A stretch of DNA of 64,000 nt from NCBI RefSeq assembly GCF_026790145.1, contig NZ_JALAMS010000014.1:62001-126000 (forward strand), given 5' to 3'. The stretch's first letter is position 1. Every line of letters starts with the position of its first letter. This document shows positions 10,166-17,113 of this stretch, piece by piece. The DNA comes from Bacillus_I endophytica_A (GTDB lineage Bacteria; Bacillota; Bacilli; Bacillales; Bacillaceae_H). The notes below the pieces were generated by a model, which saw only the letters and a program-made list of their open reading frames with translations, made no database searches and was not told the DNA's origin. A program made the position numbers and the translations under genes.

Positions 10166-10372
10166 ATGTGGGATAAATGGATTTCTGCTTATATTACCCT
10201 TGCGTTAATCTCAGCAAGCGTTGTAGTCTTTTTCATGAACATATTTTTTCCAAATTTATTAAGTGCAAACCTCATAATGGGGCTGATTGCTGTTCTTTGT
10301 CTCGCGGTGTTTTTAGCCATTTTGCAAGCGGTTTTTATTATCATTAAGCTTATAAGGTGGGACAAATCATAA
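10166..10372 (+). CDS. Small membrane protein with two transmembrane helices
   Basis: The 68-residue product starts at ATG 10166 behind AAAAGGAGCG. It has hydrophobic helices at about residues 8-26 and 36-60 and a basic C-terminus. Longer forms of the same frame, starting near 9890, run antisense through the broken monooxygenase gene and are not credible. Function unknown. Confidence 0.65.
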   Translation: MWDKWISAYITLALISASVVVFFMNIFFPNLLSANLIMGLIAVLCLAVFLAILQAVFIIIKLIRWDKS

Positions 10373-10407
10373 AAAAACGAGGAGACAGATGCTGTCCCCT
10401 CGTTTTT
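10371..10407. terminator. Bidirectional terminator
   Basis: AAAAAAACGAGG and GACAG pair with CTGTC and CCTCGTTTTTTT around an ATG loop, between convergent genes ending at 10372 and 10414. Confidence 0.9.
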
Positions 10408-10413
10408 TTGAAT

Positions 10414-11154
10414 CTATTCTTTCAAGCTGAAGCCTTGTTCGTTTAGCATTTCTTTAATATGTGGATAGTAAACGCGTGTATAAAGAGAAGAAATGGTTTC
10501 TGACCATGTACGTGTTTCTTTTCCATTTGTACGATTTGTCATATAAGCTGAGATTTGTTCATCGTATTGTTGAACGAATCCTTTAAGATCATTGTTATAT
10601 TTTTCAGCATGACGCACTGCTTCTTGCGGGAAGCGCGGTTTTTTCGCTGAGCGGTCTGCGGGATGACCAACAACAAGACCACATACAGGAAATACGTATT
10701 TTGGAATATCAAACAGCTCAATCATCTCATCCGTACGGCCGCGAACGGCACCGATTGGCACTGTACCAAGCCCCATGGACTCAGCCGCTGCTGTTGCCGT
10801 TCCAACAGCAATGCCTACATCTGTCGCGCCAACAAGCACCGCTTCTGCTCCGTCTGTTACTTCTAGCTCTGTGCCTGTTAGCTCTGTTGCGATTTTTGCA
10901 CGGTTAAAATCTGCGCAAAATAAAAGGAATACAGGAGCTTGCTCAATCCACATTTGACCTCCTGTAAGCTCTGCTACTTTTTTCTTTGTTTCAGGATTTT
11001 GCACTGTAATCACTGTAACTTGTTGCCCATTAATAGAAGATGGCGCAGCTTGTACAGCATCAATGATCGCTGTGAGTTGCTCTTCTGACACCGGTTCATT
11101 CGTATACTGACGAATAGAACGATGATTGTTTAAGGTTTCAAGTACTGAATTCAT
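10414..11154 (-). CDS. ycnD: FMN-dependent NADPH nitro/flavin reductase (NfrA2/YcnD-like)
   Basis: The 246-residue nitroreductase begins MNSVLETLNNHRSIRQYT and shows the FMN contacts RSIRQY, APSSINGQQ and the GIAVGTATAAAESMGLGTVPIG stretch. The NfsA/Frp type reduces flavins, nitroaromatics and quinones with NADPH in the cytosol. The chosen ATG (11152-11154) has AAGGGAGATG before it; an upstream in-frame start would overlap the next gene. It is preceded by a YcnE-like monooxygenase, as in the B. subtilis ycnDE pair. Confidence 0.85.
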   Translation of the reverse strand: MNSVLETLNNHRSIRQYTNEPVSEEQLTAIIDAVQAAPSSINGQQVTVITVQNPETKKKVAELTGGQMWIEQAPVFLLFCADFNRAKIATELTGTELEVTDGAEAVLVGATDVGIAVGTATAAAESMGLGTVPIGAVRGRTDEMIELFDIPKYVFPVCGLVVGHPADRSAKKPRFPQEAVRHAEKYNNDLKGFVQQYDEQISAYMTNRTNGKETRTWSETISSLYTRVYYPHIKEMLNEQGFSLKE

Positions 11155-11182
11155 AATGATCATCTCCCTTTCTTTTGAAATA

Positions 11183-11470
11183 TTAGGCATTCTTTTCAAA
11201 TTTTTTAGCTTGTAAAGGACCTGCAAGAAGTTCTTTTGCTTTGCCTACAAATGCTACAAAATGAGGGGCTTCATTATGAGAAGCTACAGCTTCTTCGTCT
11301 TTCCATTCTTCTAGCATTAAAAATTCATTTTTGTTTTCTGTGCTTTCAAATAGCGTATAGCTGATGTTTCCTTCTTCATTGCGCGTTCCTGCAATTAACG
11401 CTTTTGCTTCTTGTAAAAACTCTTCGCGCTTGTCTTCTCTTACTACCATTTTTGCTTCGATTCCGATCAT
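11183..11470 (-). CDS. ycnE: YcnE-like antibiotic biosynthesis (ABM-fold) monooxygenase
   Basis: This 95-residue dimeric alpha/beta-barrel type protein has the ABM signature: IGIEAKMVVREDKREEF at the start, GNISYTLFESTENKNEFLMLEEW in the middle and HNEAPHFVAF near the end. Members oxidise quinols or related aromatics, often without a cofactor. It is first in a two-gene operon with the nitroreductase, and two palindromes resembling operators lie upstream. Start follows AAGGAGGATATC. Confidence 0.85.
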   Translation of the reverse strand: MIGIEAKMVVREDKREEFLQEAKALIAGTRNEEGNISYTLFESTENKNEFLMLEEWKDEEAVASHNEAPHFVAFVGKAKELLAGPLQAKKFEKNA

Positions 11471-11492
11471 ATAAGATATCCTCCTTTAGTTT

Positions 11493-11510
11493 GTTCGACT
11501 TTCATCGAAC
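11493..11510. promoter_or_regulatory. Operator-like palindrome 1 in the ycnED/arsR intergenic region
   Basis: GTTCGA, six bases, TCGAAC form a perfect inverted repeat 23 bp upstream of the ycnE start. It shares the GTTCGA-type half-site with the second palindrome 66 bp away, so both may bind the adjacent ArsR-family regulator. Confidence 0.55.
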
Positions 11511-11575
11511 TTTAAAGCTATTCTTCCCCTCTTCTTTTTCCCAAAGAGAGATGAAATTACACGTTTGTTTGTTAT

Positions 11576-11597
11576 TTGTTCTATAAGTATCGAACAA
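11576..11597. promoter_or_regulatory. Operator-like palindrome 2 in the ycnED/arsR intergenic region
   Basis: TTGTTC, ten bases, GAACAA is an exact inverted repeat between the divergent ycnED operon and the ArsR-family gene. The spacer also carries ATA/TAT symmetry, as expected of an ArsR/SmtB dimer site. Confidence 0.55.
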
Positions 11598-11702
11598 TGA
11601 AACTTTATCATAAAGGAATTAAGACTGCAATCATTTTGACTTGGGACATGTTGGGAAGAGGAAGAAGTAGCTCTAGCTCAGTAAGTATGATACAGTAAAA
11701 TT

Positions 11703-12020
11703 ATGAGAACACCATATCAACCATCACGACAAGATATTAAATTACCGTCTGTTTTACATGCGCTAAGCGATCCGCTTCGTTTGAAGATTGTGAAAGGACT
11801 TTCGGAAACAACAGAGCAATATTGCAGCCCTTATTTACATTTAAACGTCGCAAAATCCACGCTTTCTCACCATTTTAAAGTGCTAAGGGAAGCGGGTGTG
11901 ATTAAAGTGCGTATTGAAGGAACGCAGCATTTCTATTCTCTTCGAACCGAAGATTTAGAAGCGCTTTTTCCTGGTCTCCTTCCATCTGTCCTCAGAGCAG
12001 ATGAGGCGCATATTGAGTAA
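11703..12020 (+). CDS. ArsR-family transcriptional regulator
   Basis: The 105-residue winged-helix protein carries HALSDPLRLKIVKGL and the recognition-helix region HLNVAKSTLSHHFKVLREAG, followed by the wing. The metal motif CxC of ArsR/SmtB is absent. A lone Cys lies in EQYCSPYLHL, so the sensor chemistry is unclear and could be thiol or quinone based. It is divergent from ycnED with two palindromes between, so it is the probable repressor of that operon. Confidence 0.85.
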   Translation: MRTPYQPSRQDIKLPSVLHALSDPLRLKIVKGLSETTEQYCSPYLHLNVAKSTLSHHFKVLREAGVIKVRIEGTQHFYSLRTEDLEALFPGLLPSVLRADEAHIE

Positions 12021-12027
12021 AACAAAT

Positions 12028-12078
12028 TAAAAAGAGCCGAAAAAAGAGAGATTTTCTCTCCTTTTTCGGCTCTTTTTT
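12028..12078. terminator. Bidirectional terminator
   Basis: A long stem, AAAAAGAGCCGAAAAA with GAGAGA paired to TCTCTC with TTTTTCGGCTCTTTTTT, lies between the convergent ArsR and YcgG-like genes. Confidence 0.9.
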
Positions 12079-12081
12079 ACG

Positions 12082-12837
12082 CTATTTAACGTGTTTTTCT
12101 TTCCAGAGATGTTCGAACGGACATTTGGTATGAGACGTTTCATCATCTGTGAGGAAATACTGCTTCCACTCATAGTTATTTTCTGTGCCGTACACGTTCA
12201 AGTCTTGGTGAGGTCCAATGCTATCATAAGCAACAAGGCGCTTTCTGATGGCTTCTTGTACACGTTGACTTTTTTGCTTTGATGCATTAAACGTCTCTAA
12301 TACCCAGCGTGGCGTAATGGCCATCATCACACACGGAAAGGAACGACTTTGGCGTCTTTTATGAGCTGGAGTGGCGCAATACATAAAATATCGCTCACCG
12401 TGAAAGCAAAATTCCCATGCTGAATCGTTTGCATCTTTTGGAATGTGTGTTGGCCATTCTTTTTCGTCTTCTCGAGCAAGCGCGTTTAACGTATTCCAAA
12501 ACCATTGATAGTAGTCTTCAACTTCGTACTCTTCAACTACTTCTTCTGGAGTTTCGGCAAATATAATTAAAGAAGCGTATTTCCCTGTCGAACGAGAAAT
12601 CGTTGTATAGCGGGATAACAGCTCTTTCAAATCTTGAGCTGATTCTTCTGTCCTGATATCGCGTGAAAATCCATACCGTAACTGGTTTAATGCAAATCCT
12701 TGCGTAGCTGGAATACAAGGGAAAGGCGCTTTTTTATCAGAGAGCTTTTCACTAAAACGAGTAAATACCTTCCGTTCCCAAGGTTCTAACAAGGATGGAT
12801 TTTCTTCTAGCGCTTCTTTTGTATATAGGATTGTCAT
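12082..12837 (-). CDS. ycgG: YqcI/YcgG family protein
   Basis: The 251-residue protein matches the YqcI/YcgG family: FPCIPATQGFALNQLRYGF near the N-terminus, YASLIIFAETPE in the middle, and SFPCVMMAITPRWVLETFN toward the end. Biochemical function is not known. Its neighbour upstream is a LysE-type exporter, the same pairing as B. subtilis ycgF-ycgG. Start ATG 12835-12837 has AGAGGAGGAATCAAGA before it. Confidence 0.8.
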   Translation of the reverse strand: MTILYTKEALEENPSLLEPWERKVFTRFSEKLSDKKAPFPCIPATQGFALNQLRYGFSRDIRTEESAQDLKELLSRYTTISRSTGKYASLIIFAETPEEVVEEYEVEDYYQWFWNTLNALAREDEKEWPTHIPKDANDSAWEFCFHGERYFMYCATPAHKRRQSRSFPCVMMAITPRWVLETFNASKQKSQRVQEAIRKRLVAYDSIGPHQDLNVYGTENNYEWKQYFLTDDETSHTKCPFEHLWKEKHVK

Positions 12838-12898
12838 TCTTGATTCCTCCTCTGTTACAACCTATTACCAGAAAGAGGAAACTGTGACTATCCACGAT

Positions 12899-13528
12899 TT
12901 AAAACAACGTATGAAATGCCTTTAGCCCGAAGTAACACGCAAATCCGATCATAAAAAGCGCAGAGCAGCACGAAATCATAAAGAACAAGCCGGGTGTTAA
13001 AAATCGACGAGCGCTACTTCCCATGAAAGCCATCCCTATATCCCATAGCATAATCCCCGCAAACATCGCAAGGCTACTTAACAACATTTGACTTGTCCCA
13101 TACTGATCCGCCGTTTGAGCCAAAACCGAGCCGTAAATCCCAATCCAAAACAGAAGCGTTAACGGATTAGACAGCGACATTAAGAAGCCCGAAAACGAGG
13201 AACTCCAGAGCGTTTTATCTTGACGAGAACGCGTTGAAAGATCCGTTGAGCGCGCGTTCCACAAAATTTCAATTCCTGTATAAAGAAGCACAAAAAAGCC
13301 GAAACACCATAAGAAAGTTTTGACAATTGGGGTTTCTAAAAAGTGCACAACTCCGAAAAAGATCAGCATCATATACAGAACGTCAGCTACAAAGGAACCA
13401 AGTCCAAACACCCACGCATGCATAAACCCGTACCTCATCCCTTTATCAAGCTGTGCGGCTGTAATGGGTCCCACAGGAGCGGCAAGAGACAATCCTAACA
13501 GAAATGAACTAATCCATAAACTCACCAC
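12899..13528 (-). CDS. ycgF: LysE/RhtB family amino-acid exporter (YcgF-like)
   Basis: This 209-residue, six-helix membrane protein has the LysE N-terminal signature SLAAPVGPITAAQLDKGMRYG and FLMSLSNPLTLLFWIGIYG in the middle. The family exports amino acids or derivatives. Start is GTG behind AAGGAGGAACC. It is upstream of ycgG on the same strand with a 61-bp gap. Confidence 0.85.
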   Translation of the reverse strand: MVSLWISSFLLGLSLAAPVGPITAAQLDKGMRYGFMHAWVFGLGSFVADVLYMMLIFFGVVHFLETPIVKTFLWCFGFFVLLYTGIEILWNARSTDLSTRSRQDKTLWSSSFSGFLMSLSNPLTLLFWIGIYGSVLAQTADQYGTSQMLLSSLAMFAGIMLWDIGMAFMGSSARRFLTPGLFFMISCCSALFMIGFACYFGLKAFHTLF

Positions 13529-13597
13529 ACGGTTCCTCCTTCAATAGAACTTGTACACCTCTTTTACTTTATTCGTATGGTGAAGGATGTATGTTGG

Positions 13598-14473
13598 TTA
13601 TTTCATCTTTTGAAAGGCCATTGTGACCCATTCTTCTGTTTGAACACGATGAATCGGTTGAAATCCATGGTCGTGTAAAAGCTCTTCCACAACAAGGGTA
13701 TTCCAGTCGACCATACCAGAGATGAGAATATGGGAGGTTTTAGAAAGAAGCTGCTGCGCGTTTATAATCGTAACGGCTTCATCTCCACCGATATTGACAA
13801 AGATCCAGTCATATTGAGCTGTGATCACTTCCTCTGTATGCATGATATCCAGCTGATGAATGGTAATATTCGATACCTCGTTTAATGCTGCGTTATAGAG
13901 CACTTCACGTTCAACAGGTTCAATATCGACCGCTTCTACCATTCTGGCGCCAACAAGGGAAGCGGCGATACTTAAAATGCCAGACCCTGTGCCAAGATCT
14001 AATACGCTCTGTCCGTTCAGATTCTGTGAAACGATAAATCGAACGCAGTCTTGAGTTGTGCCGTGAAGACCGGTTCCAAACCCACCTTGAGGATCTAATA
14101 ACAAACGGCGCTTGCCTTCATAAGAAGAGAAATCTGGAAATGCAATCACCCATCCGTTTTCAAGATCAATGTCTTCAAAAGACGGAGCTTGTCCAAGTAA
14201 GTCTTCTTCTGTTAAAAAGCGGTAGTGAATCTCTTCTTCCGGAAAAGAGAACTGCTCGTGTAAGACCGCTTTGACATCGATTTCCTCCTCCCCAATGTAG
14301 ACGTGAAAAGGGATTGTTTCATCTTCTTTTTCTTCATAATCATATCCGTTTGATGTTGTTTCCACTTCAATGGGTGCCTCGTAGTACGTATTATAAAGGC
14401 CGACTAGATTTAAGTTCTCGACCATTTCATCTGCTTTTTTATAAGGGATATGTACCGTAAATTCATGTAACAT
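13598..14473 (-). CDS. PrmA-like 50S ribosomal protein L11 methyltransferase paralogue
   Basis: The 291-residue class I methyltransferase has an N-terminal PrmA-type ferredoxin-like domain, then the SAM motif VLDLGTGSGILSIAASLVGA and the post-I acidic residue in VEAVDIEP. The PrmA motif reads FVNIGGDEAV here where the classic enzyme has NILA. The preceding loop is GGFGTGLHGTTQDC against GTGxHxTT in PrmA. Both fit an L11-methyltransferase-like paralogue rather than the dnaK-linked prmA. Its substrate is unproven. It lies 17 bp downstream of the tyrosine recombinase gene. Confidence 0.75.
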   Translation of the reverse strand: MLHEFTVHIPYKKADEMVENLNLVGLYNTYYEAPIEVETTSNGYDYEEKEDETIPFHVYIGEEEIDVKAVLHEQFSFPEEEIHYRFLTEEDLLGQAPSFEDIDLENGWVIAFPDFSSYEGKRRLLLDPQGGFGTGLHGTTQDCVRFIVSQNLNGQSVLDLGTGSGILSIAASLVGARMVEAVDIEPVEREVLYNAALNEVSNITIHQLDIMHTEEVITAQYDWIFVNIGGDEAVTIINAQQLLSKTSHILISGMVDWNTLVVEELLHDHGFQPIHRVQTEEWVTMAFQKMK

Positions 14474-14490
14474 TCATTGTCTTCCTTTCG

Positions 14491-15453
14491 TTATTGCCAG
14501 TTCTTGTTATGAAACAATTCCATAGCCTTTTCTTTTTGTTCATTTGAAATGTGAGTATACACTTGGGTTGTACTAATATTTTCATGTCCAAGCAGTTCTT
14601 GCACTGTGCGCAAATCCGCTCCGTTTTTGACTAAATACGTCCCAAACGAATGACGAAGTTTATGACTGGAAAGAGATTTAGTTGCAAGATATTCAAATCC
14701 CTTTTTTTCTTTTAAGTTCTCAAGCGTTTTTGTTGTCACATGCTGAATCATTCGGCGTGAGATGCGTTTGCCGTGCCGCGTTAAAAAGAAAGCGTCCTCA
14801 TGCTCCGCGTGTGGCGTTCCTCGCTCTTTTTCATATACTCTTAACTCGTCGTATAAAAAGGCTGGAAGTGGAATATAGCGTGATTTGCTTCCCTTTCCAA
14901 ACACCGTAATTCCAGGGCGAGAACGATCAATATCCGTAACGTTTAAATGATGCACTTCAATGACACGAAGCCCAGCAAAGGCCATGAGTTTTAAAATCAG
15001 CATATTCCGTCGGTAAAACGCATCATGTGGCACACTCTCAAAAAACGCGCGCAATTCTTCTTCATTTAAATAAGACGGAATGTGAGCTTTTTTCGCCTTA
15101 GCGGTTTCAATCTCTAAAGCTGGATTTTCATCTGTTAGATCATGTTTGATCATTGCTTTATAAAACAATCGAAGTGCCATCAGCCTCCGGTTTCGGCTTG
15201 CGGAGGAATGATCTTGACGAATCGACGTGTTACTGCGTTTTCTCAGCATGCGTAAAAACCCGCTCACATCTCGCTTGGACGTATCTTCAATTTCTTTCTT
15301 TCCCTCGTGTTTGTCCACTATATAGTGTAAATAAAGGCGCACGTCATGTCCATAGTGACGAAGGGTCGAAAAAGAGTACCCTAAGTCTTCCATATATAAA
15401 TCAAACACATCTAATTCTTCTTCATACAGAGTGTCAATCTTCGTCTCTTTCAT
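14491..15453 (-). CDS. Orphan tyrosine recombinase (XerC/D-like integrase)
   Basis: The 320-residue protein has an N-terminal SAM-like core-binding domain (about residues 12-110) and a complete catalytic domain: R163 in AGLRVIEVHHL, K187 in GKGSK, H264 and R267 in SHKLRHSFG, H290 in LLGHENIS, and Y299 as the nucleophile. All six catalytic residues are present, so it should be active. No phage or transposon genes surround it. A perfect 13-6-13 palindrome lies 31 bp upstream of its start. It could be a Xer-type resolvase or a domesticated integrase. Confidence 0.85.
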   Translation of the reverse strand: MKETKIDTLYEEELDVFDLYMEDLGYSFSTLRHYGHDVRLYLHYIVDKHEGKKEIEDTSKRDVSGFLRMLRKRSNTSIRQDHSSASRNRRLMALRLFYKAMIKHDLTDENPALEIETAKAKKAHIPSYLNEEELRAFFESVPHDAFYRRNMLILKLMAFAGLRVIEVHHLNVTDIDRSRPGITVFGKGSKSRYIPLPAFLYDELRVYEKERGTPHAEHEDAFFLTRHGKRISRRMIQHVTTKTLENLKEKKGFEYLATKSLSSHKLRHSFGTYLVKNGADLRTVQELLGHENISTTQVYTHISNEQKEKAMELFHNKNWQ

Positions 15454-15483
15454 TCTTCAAAACTCCTTACATTTTCTTTCATA

Positions 15484-15515
15484 CTATTGCGTGTAATATA
15501 TCTTACACGCAATAG
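15484..15515. repeat. Perfect 32-bp palindrome resembling a tyrosine-recombinase core site
   Basis: CTATTGCGTGTAA, spacer TATATC, and TTACACGCAATAG give 13-bp arms without a mismatch around a 6-bp AT-rich spacer. The geometry (11-13 bp arms, 6-8 bp centre) is that of dif/XerCD-type crossover sites. It lies immediately upstream of an orphan tyrosine recombinase. There is no T-tract, so a terminator role is unlikely. An autoregulatory operator is the main alternative. Confidence 0.6.
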
Positions 15516-15600
15516 AATACTAGATCGTGCAAAAAAAGGCAAGAAAGGAAGATTATTTCTCAAAAATTAGGATATTTCTAGTCTTGCAGTTATCTTTCAT

Positions 15601-15636
15601 CTCTCGCATCCTTATTCACCTGGATGCAACAGAGAG
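15601..15636. repeat. Hairpin-forming inverted repeat
   Basis: CTCTC with GCATCC pairs with GGATGC and GAGAG over a 10-base loop. It lies between the recombinase palindrome and the SGNH hydrolase. No T-tract follows on either side, so its role is unknown. Confidence 0.4.
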
Positions 15637-15771
15637 AGGTGTGATTGAATTTTCAGATTTATTATAAAATCTCGTTTTCTAGCCTATTTTCGTGTAACGC
15701 ACAAGCCATTCTCCTCTGAGCAGAATACATCAATAATAAAATAGTGTAGGCAAGAGGAAAGGAAGGAAAAT

Positions 15772-16426
15772 ATGTTTCCCTTTAAGAACGAAAAAATGTC
15801 GTATGTGGCCCTAGGCGATTCTTTAACAGCAGGTGTTGGCGCTTCCTTGTTTTCTCCCACATTCCCCCAGCGTTACCGACGAAAAATAGAGTGTGTATGG
15901 GAAGAACGGGTAGAGCTTTACACGATCGCAAGAAGCGGATTGACGGTCGAAGAAATTGCTACACTCTCTTCTCATCCCCATTCCCTCCAAAACCTAGCGG
16001 ACGCGGAAGTCATCACCATTACAGCAGGTGGAAACAATTTGATTGATTTATGAAGAAGTGATGAAAGGAAAAAGTGTATCTTCGCTTCAGGATCAATTAA
16101 AAGAAGCTCAGCGCGATTTTAATGGGTTTATCCAATCTCTTTTAACGCTCAAGAAAAAAAGTTGCACGCCTTATTTTATTCTCGTTGCCACTCTCTATAA
16201 TCCGTTTCCAGAGAGCCAAGAAGCGGACGCTTGGATTCAAAAAGTGAATGCTTCCATTAAAAAGCTCAATCATTATCCACACCTTCATATTGTCGACTTG
16301 TATTCTCTTTTTAAAGGAAGAGAAAAAGAATGGCTATCCCGAGACGGCGTTCATCCAAATGACAAAGGATACGAGGCGATGGCGCGCGCATTTTGCGAAC
16401 AAACGCCATCATGCAAAAGCCGCTAG
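15772..16426 (+). pseudogene. Frameshifted SGNH/GDSL-type hydrolase
   Basis: The first frame (15772-16053) carries block I YVALGDSLTAGVGA with nucleophile S17, and block III TITAGGNNLIDL, then hits TGA. The second frame continues at once from 16046 as YEEVMKGKSVSSL and ends with block V, DGVHPNDKGYEAMA, which supplies the catalytic Asp and His. The two halves read as one esterase or lipase-like protein of about 217 residues if two bases are restored after GATTTA near 16050. All catalytic residues survive, so this is either a recent frameshift or a sequencing error. Confidence 0.8.
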
Positions 16427-16444
16427 CAGGATGCTAACGGCTTT
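16416..16444. terminator. Bidirectional hairpin terminator
   Basis: AAAGCCG with TAGCA pairs with TGCTA and CGGCTTT between the convergent SGNH and membrane-protein genes. The T-tracts are short (3-4), so efficiency is uncertain. Confidence 0.6.
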
Positions 16445-16446
16445 GA

Positions 16447-16752
16447 TTAATATTTTCGGTTAAGAACAAAAACAGAACTTCCTAAACAAAAGTTAGCTAA
16501 TACAACTAACACAAATAAGTAATTTTTGAATTCTTCGAAAGAAAGTTGAAAAAGGCGCTGACATAGAAACAAACCTAAAATGCCTGTCATCACAAACAAG
16601 TAGGTATAACGAAAAGAAACCGTTACAATTTTATTTCCTCGTTCATCATTTTGTTGTTTGGAGAAAAAAGAAAGATACACCCCTGGAATTAAAACCGAAA
16701 TAGCTAGTAACAAAGGGAGCTGCATCATTATTAAATCTGAAAAGTTACTCAT
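16447..16752 (-). CDS. Small membrane protein paired with an XRE regulator
   Basis: The 101-residue protein has three to four predicted transmembrane helices, two of them around LLLAISVLIPGVYLSFF and YLFVMTGILGLFLC. ATG 16750-16752 is preferred because AAAGGATGAG lies nine bases before it. Its start lies within the last codons of the upstream XRE regulator gene, so the two are translationally coupled. DUF2178-like proteins commonly sit in such pairs. The same module recurs at 52132-52789. Function unknown. Confidence 0.65.
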   Translation of the reverse strand: MSNFSDLIMMQLPLLLAISVLIPGVYLSFFSKQQNDERGNKIVTVSFRYTYLFVMTGILGLFLCQRLFQLSFEEFKNYLFVLVVLANFCLGSSVFVLNRKY

Positions 16753-16978
16753 TTTCACTCATCCTTTCCTGGTATTGAAAAATGTCTTCAATCCTTACGT
16801 TAAAGAGCTGTGCTAATTTAAAAGAGAGAATTAACGAGGGATTATACTTATTCGCTTCAATGGACACGATCGTTTGCCGACTAACTTGAACCCTTTCAGC
16901 AACTTCTTTTTGCGTCCATTTTCGCTCTGCTCGTAACACATGAAGCTTATTATGTAAGACCCCTTCATCTTTTTTCAT
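16745..16978 (-). CDS. XRE-family HTH transcriptional regulator
   Basis: The 77-residue Cro/C1-type protein carries the helix-turn-helix TQKEVAERVQVSRQTIVSIE, then NKYNPSLILSFKLAQLFNV, closely similar in layout to the regulator at 52595. It is coupled to a small membrane protein gene. It may control its own operon. Confidence 0.8.
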   Translation of the reverse strand: MKKDEGVLHNKLHVLRAERKWTQKEVAERVQVSRQTIVSIEANKYNPSLILSFKLAQLFNVRIEDIFQYQERMSENE

Positions 16979-17074
16979 ATATTTCCCACCTCACTCTTAC
17001 ATAGTAAAATATTTCAAACAAAAAGTAAATTATTTTTTACTTCTTGTTTGAAATACATGACTTTTTCACACTAC

Positions 17075-17113
17075 AAAAAAGCTTCCCTAACGTGGTTAGA
17101 GAAGCTTTTTTTA
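17075..17113. terminator. Terminator at the end of the Rieske/FAD oxidoreductase gene
   Basis: AAAAAAGCTTC with CTAAC pairs with GTTAG and GAAGCTTTTTT. It overlaps the stop codon region of the minus-strand gene. Confidence 0.85.

Noticed and set aside
9890..10372. 160-residue plus-strand frame
   Set aside because: Its first half runs antisense to the monooxygenase pseudogene. Only the part from ATG 10166 with its own RBS is credible.
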